From positions 1-7,988 of the forward strand of contig CAINUH010000025.1 of the NCBI GenBank assembly GCA_903853735.1: a DNA stretch of 7,988 nt, written 5' to 3'. A program made the translations under genes and the position numbers. Of the stretch, positions 1 to 7,192 are shown in pieces (the first letter of the stretch is position 1; each line of letters begins with the position of its first letter). The notes under the pieces are model-generated. The model was not told the DNA's origin, did not search any database, and saw only the letters and a list, made by a program, of their open reading frames with translations. Origin of the DNA: an uncultured Desulfomonile sp. (GTDB lineage: Bacteria > Desulfobacterota > Desulfomonilia > Desulfomonilales > Desulfomonilaceae).

Positions 1-770
1 CCTATGGCTCGAGGATGTGGTTCATAGGGGCGATCCTCAATCGAGCCGCTGGATTTGTTATCGCCGTGGCCAGAATTGAACCAATGGGTATGCATGCCCA
101 ACTCATACGCTTCGGATTTGATGTTGTGACTGTCGTAATTGTTGCTGGGGCTGCCATCCGATTGGGGGCTCGCTTGGGTCTGCCTACGTACTCTTTGGTC
201 ACAGGATTAGGCGTCGGTGGACTTGCCGTGGCATTGGCTGGGCGAGAAGCTCTGTCAAATTTGATCGGAACCATTGCCATTCTCTTGGATCGGCCATTCA
301 AATTGGGCGATTTCGTTGTAATGGGAGAGGGAGATCACGGCACAGTCACAGAAATAGGTCTCCGCAGCACTCGTATTAAGAGACTTGACGGAATACTTGT
401 GTCCATCCCCAATGCCAGTATAGCAAACATGAAGATTGTCAACGAAAGTGCTCCTGTGACCGAATCTCAGATTACTGTACCTGTAGGAGTAGCCTATGGA
501 TCGTCTGTGAACGAAGTGGAACAGGCATTGCTCACTGCATGTCAGAGGTGCGAGTACGTAGTGTCAGAACCGGCGCCATCGGTTAGGCTTGCGAGTTTTG
601 GTGATTCAGCGGTGGAATTTCAGGTGTTGGTCTGGATTATTCAGCCGGAATTCAGAGCAAAGGCAACAGATCAGATAAATCGAGCTATCTGCGAAGAGTT
701 CGCGAAACGGAGAATCGAGATGCCATTCCCGCAGCGGGACATCCGGATTCGTCAGGGGGAACTAGGTTAG
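1..770 (+). CDS. MscS-family mechanosensitive ion channel, 5'-truncated
   Basis: Inner-membrane channel of the MscS (small-conductance mechanosensitive) family, which opens under membrane tension and releases solutes during hypo-osmotic shock. The frame is open from the window edge (in phase from base 3), so the true start probably lies upstream. The first Met in view is at 15, and numbering here starts from it. Hydrophobic stretches lie at about residues 34-50 and 60-92. The second is the pore helix plus beta-domain entry, with the family pattern GLGVGGLAVALAG, then LSNLIG, then DRPFKLGDFV. The middle beta domain contains the conserved IPN (131-133). The C-terminal alpha/beta domain ends with the typical FPQRDIRI tail. 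No sensor or cyclic-nucleotide domain is seen. It ends 41 bases before a terminator-like hairpin, so it is not part of the downstream cytochrome operon. Family assignment is secure; the individual physiological role is not visible. Confidence 0.9.
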   Translation, partial: YGSRMWFIGAILNRAAGFVIAVARIEPMGMHAQLIRFGFDVVTVVIVAGAAIRLGARLGLPTYSLVTGLGVGGLAVALAGREALSNLIGTIAILLDRPFKLGDFVVMGEGDHGTVTEIGLRSTRIKRLDGILVSIPNASIANMKIVNESAPVTESQITVPVGVAYGSSVNEVEQALLTACQRCEYVVSEPAPSVRLASFGDSAVEFQVLVWIIQPEFRAKATDQINRAICEEFAKRRIEMPFPQRDIRIRQGELG

Positions 771-810
771 ACAGGGATGCGAGGTGGCAAGCTTCTTCGG
801 AAATGCGACT

Positions 811-830
811 GGGGCGGCCCCGTTTTTTTT
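811..830 (+). terminator. Rho-independent-type terminator after the MscS gene
   Basis: GGGG (811-814), loop CGG, CCCC (818-821), with T810 and G822 able to add a wobble pair, followed directly by eight T (823-830). The stem is short (4-5 bp) but all G-C, the T-tract is uninterrupted, and it sits 41 bases after the MscS stop. It therefore probably ends that transcript. Confidence 0.6.
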
Positions 831-1178
831 GGACACGTAATGGGGAGTCAATTTGGGGCTTGATAGGATATCGATTTATCACATGATTGCCAAACGGTGA
901 GCGACCACGGGTTCGCATTCGGGCACGCTGAACACCGTAATTATAAAAAACCTATACCACTCTAAGCGTACAAAAGCGTTCAGCCGTGTTTTGCCTTGTC
1001 TACAGGAAGAATCGTACAAGTCGCTGACTGCAATCTTGATATTTACGGCCTCGGGGACATCAAAGAAGGTCGATGCGTTGGCTCTCTGCAGAAGATAGGG
1101 GAATTATGCCTAAACGGAACATTTTGAAAAATCCCGGGTTGCCGGGGCAATTAATGGTGCTTCCCTGCAATTATTAAC

Positions 1179-1203
1179 GACAACTGACTAAAGATCAGTT
1201 GTT
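1179..1203. repeat. 8-9 bp perfect inverted repeat
   Basis: ACAACTGA (1180-1187) pairs with TCAGTTGT (1195-1202) around the 7-base loop CTAAAGA. G1179 and T1203 add a wobble pair. No T-tract follows, so it is not a standard terminator. It could be an operator, a small structured RNA element or an end of a decayed element. Only the symmetry is certain. Confidence 0.45.
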
Positions 1204-1259
1204 CCCTCTGCTAAAGTCCTTGTCCAGAGCGGTTTTGCGAGACTTCGTCGAAATATATC

Positions 1260-1281
1260 TTAGCATATTTTAACATGCTAG
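1260..1281. repeat. Short A+T-rich inverted repeat
   Basis: TAGCAT (1261-1266) pairs with ATGCTA (1275-1280) around ATTTTAAC, with a T-G wobble outside. It has only 6 perfect pairs in A+T-rich sequence and lies about 80 bases from the tRNA fragment. Chance occurrence is quite possible. Confidence 0.25.
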
Positions 1282-1361
1282 AATCATTAACTAAATTGAT
1301 TGGCAGCCCAAGCCTAGAGATGCGAAAACAAGCTATAAAGCTGGTAAGTTGGTGATATTAT

Positions 1362-1410
1362 TGGTGGGCCGTCGGGGCTCGAACCCCAAACCTACTGATT
1401 AAGAGTCAGT
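1362..1410 (-). pseudogene. 3' half of tRNA-Lys(CTT), possible attachment-site remnant
   Basis: Read on the - strand from 1410 to 1362, this has an anticodon arm ACTGA-CTCTTAA-TCAGT (anticodon CTT, Lys). A short variable region follows, then a T arm containing GGGGTTCGAGCCCC, then the acceptor strand CGGCCC, the discriminator A and an encoded CCA. The D arm and 5' acceptor strand are missing: the sequence 5' of the anticodon stem does not form a D arm, and no GGGCCG partner is found nearby. The T-arm/acceptor part is also about one base shorter than a normal tRNA. It is therefore not a functional gene. 3' halves of tRNA genes are the usual attachment sites of integrative elements and are left as fragments at the distal junction. 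That origin is inference, since no integrase gene is in the window. Confidence 0.65.
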
Positions 1411-1445
1411 GGAAGAGCCTGAAATCATTGAACAAACACCACATA

Positions 1446-1463
1446 GTGGGCCATTGGTGGGCC
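1446..1463. repeat. Repeats of the tRNA acceptor end (GTGGGCC)
   Basis: ATTGGTGGGCC at 1453-1463 is an exact 11-base copy of 1360-1370, which is the CCA end of the tRNA-Lys fragment (read on +) plus two flanking bases. A further GTGGGCC lies at 1446-1452. The copies are 93 bases apart in direct orientation. They could mark repeated integration or excision at the tRNA 3' end. At this length, coincidence cannot be excluded. Confidence 0.35.
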
Positions 1464-1793
1464 AAGCAAAAGAACCAATTAATCCAGGATGTTACAAAGT
1501 GGGTCGATCTTCTCAGCTATCGATTTGAAGTAGTATGTAAACACATGGATGTATCTACTGGATGTCTTAAGGCTTGTTTGACACAATATTTCTTGAACAA
1601 CGTTAATGTCCACTGCTACTTGATATTTCTGGCGGCAGACGTGTGTCCGATATTGAAGACGAAATTCTTTGTCAATACCTCAAAATCAAACAATTGAGAA
1701 AAAAGGTCTAACGATTTGTGATACCACGGAGCGATCTTTCTTCTGACTGGTTTGAAGCAGCTTATGCACTTAAGCCAGTGTCCATTTTGTACC
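1464..1793. other. Gene-poor stretch between tRNA fragment and transposase remnant
   Basis: A frame open on + from a TTG at 1428 to 1697 encodes 89 residues, but it has no ribosome binding site and matches no family I know, and its composition looks random. From about 1740 the + frame continues into the transposase-like remnant without a recognisable motif. I see no RNA gene or strong hairpin here. Confidence 0.4.
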
Positions 1794-1960
1794 ATTAATG
1801 AAGTCAAACGGTTAATGGAGTGGCTCATCAAGCGTCTGGTCAAGGTCGGAGCGAAAGTGGCATGTCGCCCGGGTGAACGTGGGATGTTCCTGTGGCGTCC
1901 GTATTCCCCTTGACCTGTTACTACGAGCTGTTTTCGTATAAGCGGCCACGCCAAGGATTT
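1794..1960 (+). pseudogene. Frameshifted C-terminal remnant of a transposase (IS1380/DDE-like)
   Basis: Two frames together resemble the C-terminal end of a DDE transposase of the IS1380 type. The first (about 1797-1862) reads EVKRLMEWLIKRLVKVGAKV, like the LxxKLIKIGAKVV helix of that family. After a frame change near 1863-1880, the next frame reads WDVPVASVFPLTCYYELF, like its final V-(F/H)-VA-x-x-F/V-P stretch. The catalytic part is absent, the frame is broken and no terminal inverted repeats are recognised, so this is a dead fragment. The family name comes from memory of the motif pattern and is tentative. The remnant fits with the tRNA fragment upstream in marking this spacer as a site of past element insertion. 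Confidence 0.45.
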
Positions 1961-2026
1961 GAGTTGACCGGGGAACAAGGGGTGTGGTACGCTCCCAAGC
2001 TGGGGAATAATGCTTTTTTATCAACA

Positions 2027-2042
2027 TGGCGACGGTTTTGCT
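2027..2042 (+). promoter_or_regulatory. Candidate sigma-54 (-24/-12) promoter
   Basis: TGGCGACGGTTTTGCT matches the TGGCAC-N5-TTGCW consensus with the right spacing: GG at 2028-2029 and GC at 2040-2041. All four bases of TGGC and all of TTGCT fit, while the AC after TGGC is GA here. Transcription would start near 2053, about 135 bases before the cytochrome start at 2189. No enhancer-binding-protein gene is in the window. A single match of this kind can occur by chance. Confidence 0.4.
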
Positions 2043-2188
2043 TTTTTCCTGCACCGTAGGAACCATTCGGACGACGCTTTCGTTATCAGGGGGACAATAC
2101 CGAGACCCGATTCCAGGCAAAAACGCTTCAGAATTGGCAAGACCGCCACATAATTCCAGAACTAATTTCAAGAGAACGGAAAACCGCC

Positions 2189-4309
2189 ATGAAACGAAAC
2201 TCAAGATTTTATACAGCAGCCTTCGCGTGCCTGCTGTCCATCGGTATGGCATCGGTGGTTTTGGCCGAAGAGCAGTCTGGTTGTATAACCTGCCATCTTG
2301 ATTCGGCAATGCTCTCAAAAAATCTCAGCGGGGCCAAGGCCAAGACATCAGCCATGCAGTCAGGCAGCGGCTGAGGAGGGCAGGTGGCTCCGTTGGAGCC
2401 GTTAGAGAAAGTCCTTGTTTCCAAGGATTTTCTTTCCACCCCCCACGGCGAAATTGACTGCGTCACCTGCCACGGTGGCGATTCTGCCAGCACGGACAAG
2501 GCCACCGCCCATGCGGGCTTCGATCCCCTTCCAAGCGTCAATAATCCTAAAAAGGCCTGCGGGGATTGCCATGAGGAGATAGTAGCAACGGCCAAGGATT
2601 CCCTGCACGCCACACTTTCCACGTTTCCTCTGGTGCTCAAGAGTCGGGCGAACATGAAAAAGTGGGGGCACACCGACGAGGCGCGAAAGAACCACTGCGC
2701 TAGCTGCCACACGAGTTGCGGGGGTTGTCATGTGAGCCGGCCTCAATTCGCTCAGAAGGGGTTTATCAAGGGGCATTTATTTCAGAAGCGCTCAGACCCC
2801 ATCAACCAGTGCACCGCCTGTCACGGCAGCCGCGTGGGCAGTGAGTTCTATGGGCAGCGCGGCCAGGGGGACGTCCATGCGGCAAAGGCGGCCATGGACT
2901 GCGTTGGCTGTCATAAGGCGAAAGAGATGCACGCCGCGGCGCCCAAGGACCTCAATGGCCGTTACGATCTGAAAGAAATGGCGCGTTGCACCGACTGTCA
3001 CCAGGACCTACAGTATGGTTCCGTAAGAGATCACGCGATTCATGTCGGCAAGGTGCAGTGCCAGGTGTGTCACTCCCAGACCTACGTCAACTGCTACAGT
3101 TGCCACGTGGGAAAGGATAGCGAGGGGATGGCGTTCTTCCAGAACCAACGGGAGGTGGAAACACTCAAGATCGGGTTAAACTACGACCCCAAGGCTCCTG
3201 GCGCCGGATACCGGTTCATGCTGGTGCGGCACGTACCGTCCGACCCGAATATGTTCGACTTCTACGGTAAAGATGGATTCACCAACTTCGGCAACGTCCC
3301 CACCTGGAAGCGGGCTTCTCCGCACAACATCCAGCGGCGCACCTGGCAGGCGGCCAACTGCAACCACTGCCACGGCAACCGTGCTCTGTTCCTCTCTAGC
3401 GCTGATCTTCTCGACTACGAGAAGCAAGCGAACCAAAAGGTGGTCGTTCCAGACAGTAAGGTGCCAAAGCCGATCGCGAAAACCCAGAAACTCGTTATTG
3501 ACACGAGCAAGGTCCGAACCGGCATGGTTGTGGATGCCCAATGGCTGCACGAGAACCTAGGTAAGAAGAACGTGGTGGTCGTCGACGCTCGCAGTCGCGA
3601 TGCTTACGACAAGGGGCACATTGAAGGCGCCATATCGTTCGACGTCATGAAGAGCGGCTTTCGTACCAGCGGCGCCTCGGAGAAGCCCTTCGTGCTCGTA
3701 GACCACAAGGAGGTGGCGGCCACTCTCGGCAGCGCCGGGCTAGCGGCCGACGACCACATCATCGTCTACGACCAGAGCGGCCTAACGGCAACTGCGCTTG
3801 CCTCCGTTCTGGAATGGGCCGGCGCAACCCACGTCTCACTACTGGACGGCGGCATCGAGGGATGGCACGCTGCCGGGTTCCACACGAGCACCGAGCCTTC
3901 TGTTCGGGAGGCACGCTCTTTCAACGGGACAGCGCATCCGAAGCTTGTCGTGGACAGCGACACTCTGGCCAAGCTTCTCGACAAGCCGAACGTGGTTGTT
4001 GTCGATGGCCGGGCCATCGACCGGATCCTCGGCGAGACCAAGCACGAGAAGGCTACCCGGCCCGGCCATATTCCGGGATCGATCAACCTGCCGCTCGGCG
4101 CTCTCATCATGGACAATGGTGCCCTGAAGTCTCCAGCGGAACTGCTGTGGATGCTTAAAACTTACGGCGTCACTCCGGACAAGACCGTGATCACCACCTG
4201 TGACACCGGCCTTGCCGCAGCTGATACCTTCTTTATCCTGCGTTACCTGGGCTTTCCCAATGTCCGGGTCCACGACGAAGCCTGGGTGAACTGGTCCAGG
4301 GACCGGTAA
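2189..4309 (+). CDS. Secreted 11-haem cytochrome c / tandem rhodanese fusion, probable selenoprotein
   Basis: A 706-residue protein if the in-frame TGA at 2372-2374 is read as selenocysteine (Sec62). Residues 1-26 form a Sec-type signal peptide ending VVLA, so the protein acts in the periplasm or at the outer membrane. Eleven CxxCH haem-c sites begin at about residues 32, 91, 124, 170, 177, 208, 238, 267, 291, 302 and 391; the pairs 170/177 and 291/302 are very close. After a linker, two rhodanese domains follow (about 447-572 and 585-706). The first has DQSG where the catalytic Cys loop should be (about 528-531) and is probably non-catalytic. The second has CDTGLAA with Cys671 and is likely able to carry persulfide or selenide sulfur. 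This two-domain pattern matches thiosulfate sulfurtransferases. ATG 2189 is chosen because it gives the signal peptide; its ribosome binding site (ACGGA) is weak. Without read-through, the GTG at 2384 preceded by GGAGG could start a 641-residue product, but that would lack export and hence haem. Likely role (inference): electron transfer coupled to sulfur or selenium oxyanion chemistry with the downstream porin. Confidence 0.85.
2372..2403 (+). promoter_or_regulatory. In-frame UGA with bacterial SECIS-like hairpin
   Basis: The TGA at 2372-2374 is the only stop between two halves that share one reading frame. Downstream, GGCTCC (2386-2391) pairs perfectly with GGAGCC (2395-2400) around the loop GTT. 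Three wobble pairs (2383-2385 with 2401-2403) can lengthen the stem. There are exactly 17 bases between the UGA and the apical loop, and the loop starts with G followed by U. This fits the known bacterial SECIS pattern: loop 16-37 bases after UGA, loop of at least 3 bases with G in the first two positions, stem of 4-16 bp. The GGAGG at 2375-2379 and GTG at 2384 also look like a reinitiation site, which is the main competing explanation. Confidence 0.65.
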
Positions 4310-4326
4310 TCGGTTGGGACGAATAC

Positions 4327-6199
4327 ATGAAATCGATTCTCACCATTTTGCTGGTCGGATTGCTGACCATGTTTGTCGCAACCCAAGCCTACGCTTGGGA
4401 ATTCAAAATGACAGGAACCTGGCTCTGGGGATACGACTACGTCGACCAGGCGGGCGGCGCTGGTTTTTGGGCCCCATAACAAGGCCTCAGCGGTTCTCTC
4501 CGAAAGCGGTAAGCCAAAAGTCAACTCCATGAACGCATGGGTGGGAGCAAGGACCATCAATGACTCCCAGTACGGCATGGTGACCGGAGCGGACGCGTCT
4601 CTCCAGTGGAGCCGCATGGAGTTGCACCCCGAGATTCGCGTCAACAATGCGATCAGGTTCAGGGCGGCGTACCAGATTGGCAACTCTGCTGCCATTGAGT
4701 ACGGTCTCTATGCGAACAGCACAGCGCCCGGAGCGTGGAACCCGATTGCCACGGGTCAATGGACCCAGTGGTGGATCGAAGCCCAGACCCCATGGGGGAT
4801 CCTGGTGGCTGGAAAAAGGGACCTCGACTGGGGTATGGGGCTCCAATACGAAGCGAGTCATGATACTACCGAGTCTCTCAGTGTGGTCACCTCGTATGGA
4901 CCGCTGAGGATAGGCATGTTCTGCTATCCCTGGCGTGGTCAGGCCTGGTTGAATCCCCAGGCCGGTCGCGACGTGATCAGCAACATAACAATTGCGGGAC
5001 CTCAACTTCAACCAACCAGCCTAACGCATCAGCTTGACGTTTACCGCACTAAAGTTGAAAACTACCGACTCTGGGACAATGACCGGAAGCGCCAGCTCCA
5101 GCCCGGAGGATTCATTACCTATGTAGCGGGTAGTGTGAACATGGGTGTTTTGTACGAGTGGTACAGCATCCACAACGGACCAGCGGCCGCAATTTACAAC
5201 GGTACAACCTCCGACGGTCAGGGCGACCAACAGGCGCGCACGTATGATTCATCACTGGAGGACGGGTCGGTGTATCTCAAGTACTTCAATGGACAGGTTT
5301 TCATGAATGCGGAACTCGCGTGGCTCAGGGGCGACATACGCATCCAGAAGGCTGCCAGCGAACTGCGGGGTGACTATACCGACGGACTTGGAAGCCGTTT
5401 CAAACCGACCTACACTGAAGCCTGGAAGTGGGCTTTGGAAGTCGGCGCATTGTGGGGTCCAGTGAAGTTGAGCCTCCTCTGGTCGTGGATACCTGGTCCA
5501 GACCGTCGAGGGGGTGTTTGGATCGACCGTCAGTCCTGGGAGAACGTGCTTAACGGCTCATACATCCCATCCAGCCATGTCCATCTTCCTTACAGCTTGC
5601 TCATTGGCTACCAGTATGGCGCCGGATTGCTGGCCGTTAGCGGGAACGGCGAAGGCCACATGACCGACGCAAACTCTTTCGGCGCCCGGCTCGATTACGC
5701 AGTGGCAGCCAACTTGAACCTGTACGGCTCCTTCTTTTACGCGGACAGGGTCTCCGGCGGTTGGCCATGGGCCATTCTGACCCTTCAAGCGGATGGAGAT
5801 GGTAGTGGAAGGGTGATTCTGCTGGGGCAGAGTCAGACGCCCGGCGAAGGATTGGGGGCTCTTTTGAACGCTCCGCAGAATCAGGGATCTTCCTTTGCTC
5901 CCAATATCCCGGACAACTCCCTGGGGTGGGAAGTTACGGTGGGAGCCGATTGGAAACTGCTGGAAGGTCTGACCGTAGGGCTGCGCGGAGCCTACTGGAA
6001 CGTGGGTAACTGGTTCAAGTTCGCGTGCATCGACAAGAACGTTGCAAGCACTTGGAGTGCTGACCCCCAGAATGTGGTCGTTGTCCCCGTCCCAGTTGCG
6101 GGAGATGGCGCTGCTATCGGCTCGGGCTGGGGTATCAATCCCGCCAAGAGCATCGACCCGATCTGGATGTTCCAGAGCCTGATGATTGTTGATTTCTGA
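4327..6199 (+). CDS. Outer-membrane beta-barrel porin with a single frameshift
   Basis: About 623 residues when one frameshift is bridged. The start at ATG 4327 gives a clear signal peptide (MKSILTILLVGLLTMFVATQ, cleaved after AYA) and a first strand, then runs into TAA at 4477-4479. The rest continues in the next frame; the remaining part is open from at least 4480, with ATG 4529 the first internal Met. The break lies in the run TTTTTGGGCCCC (4464-4475): one extra base, or two lost, restores GF(F)GPHNKAS. The mature chain is rich in Tyr, Trp, Gly and Asn with alternating strand patterns and short turns, and ends in IVDF with the terminal Phe typical of BAM-inserted barrels. It starts 17 bases after the cytochrome-rhodanese gene, so the two are almost certainly co-expressed. 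It resembles Desulfobacterota porins of the kind found beside Ext-type cytochromes; the symbol extI is not assigned because only general similarity is visible. Sequencing error in homopolymers or a real recent mutation are both possible. Confidence 0.75.
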
Positions 6200-6257
6200 T
6201 TCACAAACACTATCTTTTCTGACATAAAGCCTGGACTACCAAACAAGGAGGACCGCT

Positions 6258-7181
6258 ATGGTGGGCAGAGTCGCACTGGCTTTGATAATCGGCTTAATTT
6301 TATTGGTTTCAAGTGTGGGCGCCGAAAATACCGACTTCAGTCAGGACGAAATAGCAATTCGAAAAGCCATTGAATCCTATGAGGACACTTATAACCGTGG
6401 GGACGCCTCGGCTGCGGCTGCTCATTGGAGCCTGGCCGGTACGTACATAGGCCAGAACGGAGAGAGCGCTAAGGGGCCGGATGAAATACGGCCGGCCTTG
6501 GAAAAGCTTTTTGTTGAACACAAGGGCATCCAGGTGAAGGTGGCGCTTTTCGACGTTCAACTTCAATCGCCTGACTTAGGCATATCCAAGGGTTTTGCCT
6601 TGTTCCGTCGGACCGGGGAAGAGAACGAAGAAGTTCTTTTCACGGCCACGCACGTAAAGGAAAACGGGACATGGAAGCTTTCTAAAGTGGAAGAAGAGGA
6701 ATCCTCTGTTCCTATAGCCACCATCGCAAAACTTGGGGAACTCGAATGGCTCATAGGAGACTGGGTGGACCAGGACGAAAACGCCAGCGTAGAAACAACA
6801 TTTCGGTGGGCCAAGGACTATGCCTTCATTAACGGCACATTTCGTGTGACAGTGGGGGATCGCGTCGATCTCGAGGGTACACAGGTCATTGGTTGGGATC
6901 CTGTGGCAAAAAAGATCCGCTCCTGGATATTCGACACCAAAGCAGGTTTTGGGGAAGGCGAATGGTCCAGGGCGGGCAATAGATGGACAGTGAAGGTGAA
7001 AAGCATTCTTGGTACCGGTCAGAAAGCATCATCCATGAACATTTATACATATGTGGATCCAAACACATTCGCCTGGCAGTCCGTTAGTCGTGAAGTGGGA
7101 GGAGAACTTCTTCCGGACATCGATGAGGTGACCGTAGTAAGGAAGATCGCCCAAAAAGCTCAAGCAGAATCCGGGAAATAA
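6258..7181 (+). CDS. Secreted two-domain protein: SnoaL/DUF4440-like plus lipocalin-like domain
   Basis: A 307-residue protein with a strong ribosome binding site (AAGGAGG at 6245-6251, six bases before ATG). Residues 1-22 are a signal peptide ending SVGA, so it is exported. Residues about 28-145 match the SnoaL/DUF4440 (NTF2-like) cone fold: an N-terminal helix with AIESYEDTYNRGDASAAAAH, then GTYIGQNG, and a closing strand around ENGTWKLSKVEEEE. Residues about 158-297 form a second domain starting LGELEWLIGDWVD, like lipocalin-type or DUF1579-like proteins that open with a 'WLxGxW' motif. Such two-domain proteins occur as uncharacterised secreted proteins in various bacteria. NTF2-like folds bind small ligands or act as simple enzymes; no catalytic residues can be named here. 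It lies 58 bases after the porin with no terminator between, so it is probably in the same operon. Confidence 0.75.
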   Translation: MVGRVALALIIGLILLVSSVGAENTDFSQDEIAIRKAIESYEDTYNRGDASAAAAHWSLAGTYIGQNGESAKGPDEIRPALEKLFVEHKGIQVKVALFDVQLQSPDLGISKGFALFRRTGEENEEVLFTATHVKENGTWKLSKVEEEESSVPIATIAKLGELEWLIGDWVDQDENASVETTFRWAKDYAFINGTFRVTVGDRVDLEGTQVIGWDPVAKKIRSWIFDTKAGFGEGEWSRAGNRWTVKVKSILGTGQKASSMNIYTYVDPNTFAWQSVSREVGGELLPDIDEVTVVRKIAQKAQAESGK

Positions 7182-7192
7182 CGGAGGAGTTC

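Larger units (their letters stand above)
831..1358. other. Gene-free stretch with two small inverted repeats
   Basis: No convincing coding region: all frames are short, lack a good ribosome binding site and resemble no family I recognise. Besides the two inverted repeats listed separately, there are only small palindromes (CCCGGG at 1133-1138, TTGCC-GG-GGCAA at 1139-1150). Base composition is clearly more A+T-rich than in the operon downstream. Together with the tRNA fragment and transposase remnant that follow, this suggests decayed or inserted DNA. Confidence 0.5.

Noticed and set aside
685..918. - strand frame of 77 codons overlapping the MscS end
   Set aside because: It runs antisense through the MscS C-terminus and the terminator; the Arg/Pro/Ser-rich product is typical of shadow frames.
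1179..1203. Inverted repeat as a terminator
   Set aside because: No T-tract follows on either side in a useful position, and no gene ends nearby.
1428..1697. Small + strand frame of 89 codons from a TTG
   Set aside because: No ribosome binding site, no family resemblance, random-looking composition, and it begins inside the tRNA-fragment neighbourhood.
1812..2318. 168-codon - strand frame across the transposase remnant and operon leader
   Set aside because: It overlaps the start of the cytochrome gene and the remnant on the other strand, its protein has no recognisable pattern, and it has no upstream signals.
2384..4309. Treating the cytochrome-rhodanese as a separate gene starting at GTG 2384
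   Set aside because: It would lack a signal peptide although it carries ten haem-c sites that must be matured outside the cytoplasm. The exported stub just upstream is in the same frame and carries the first haem site.
4464..4479. Programmed ribosomal frameshifting in the porin
   Set aside because: A +1 shift would be needed and no known slippery or stimulatory arrangement is apparent. Porins are not known to use it, and a homopolymer error or mutation is simpler.
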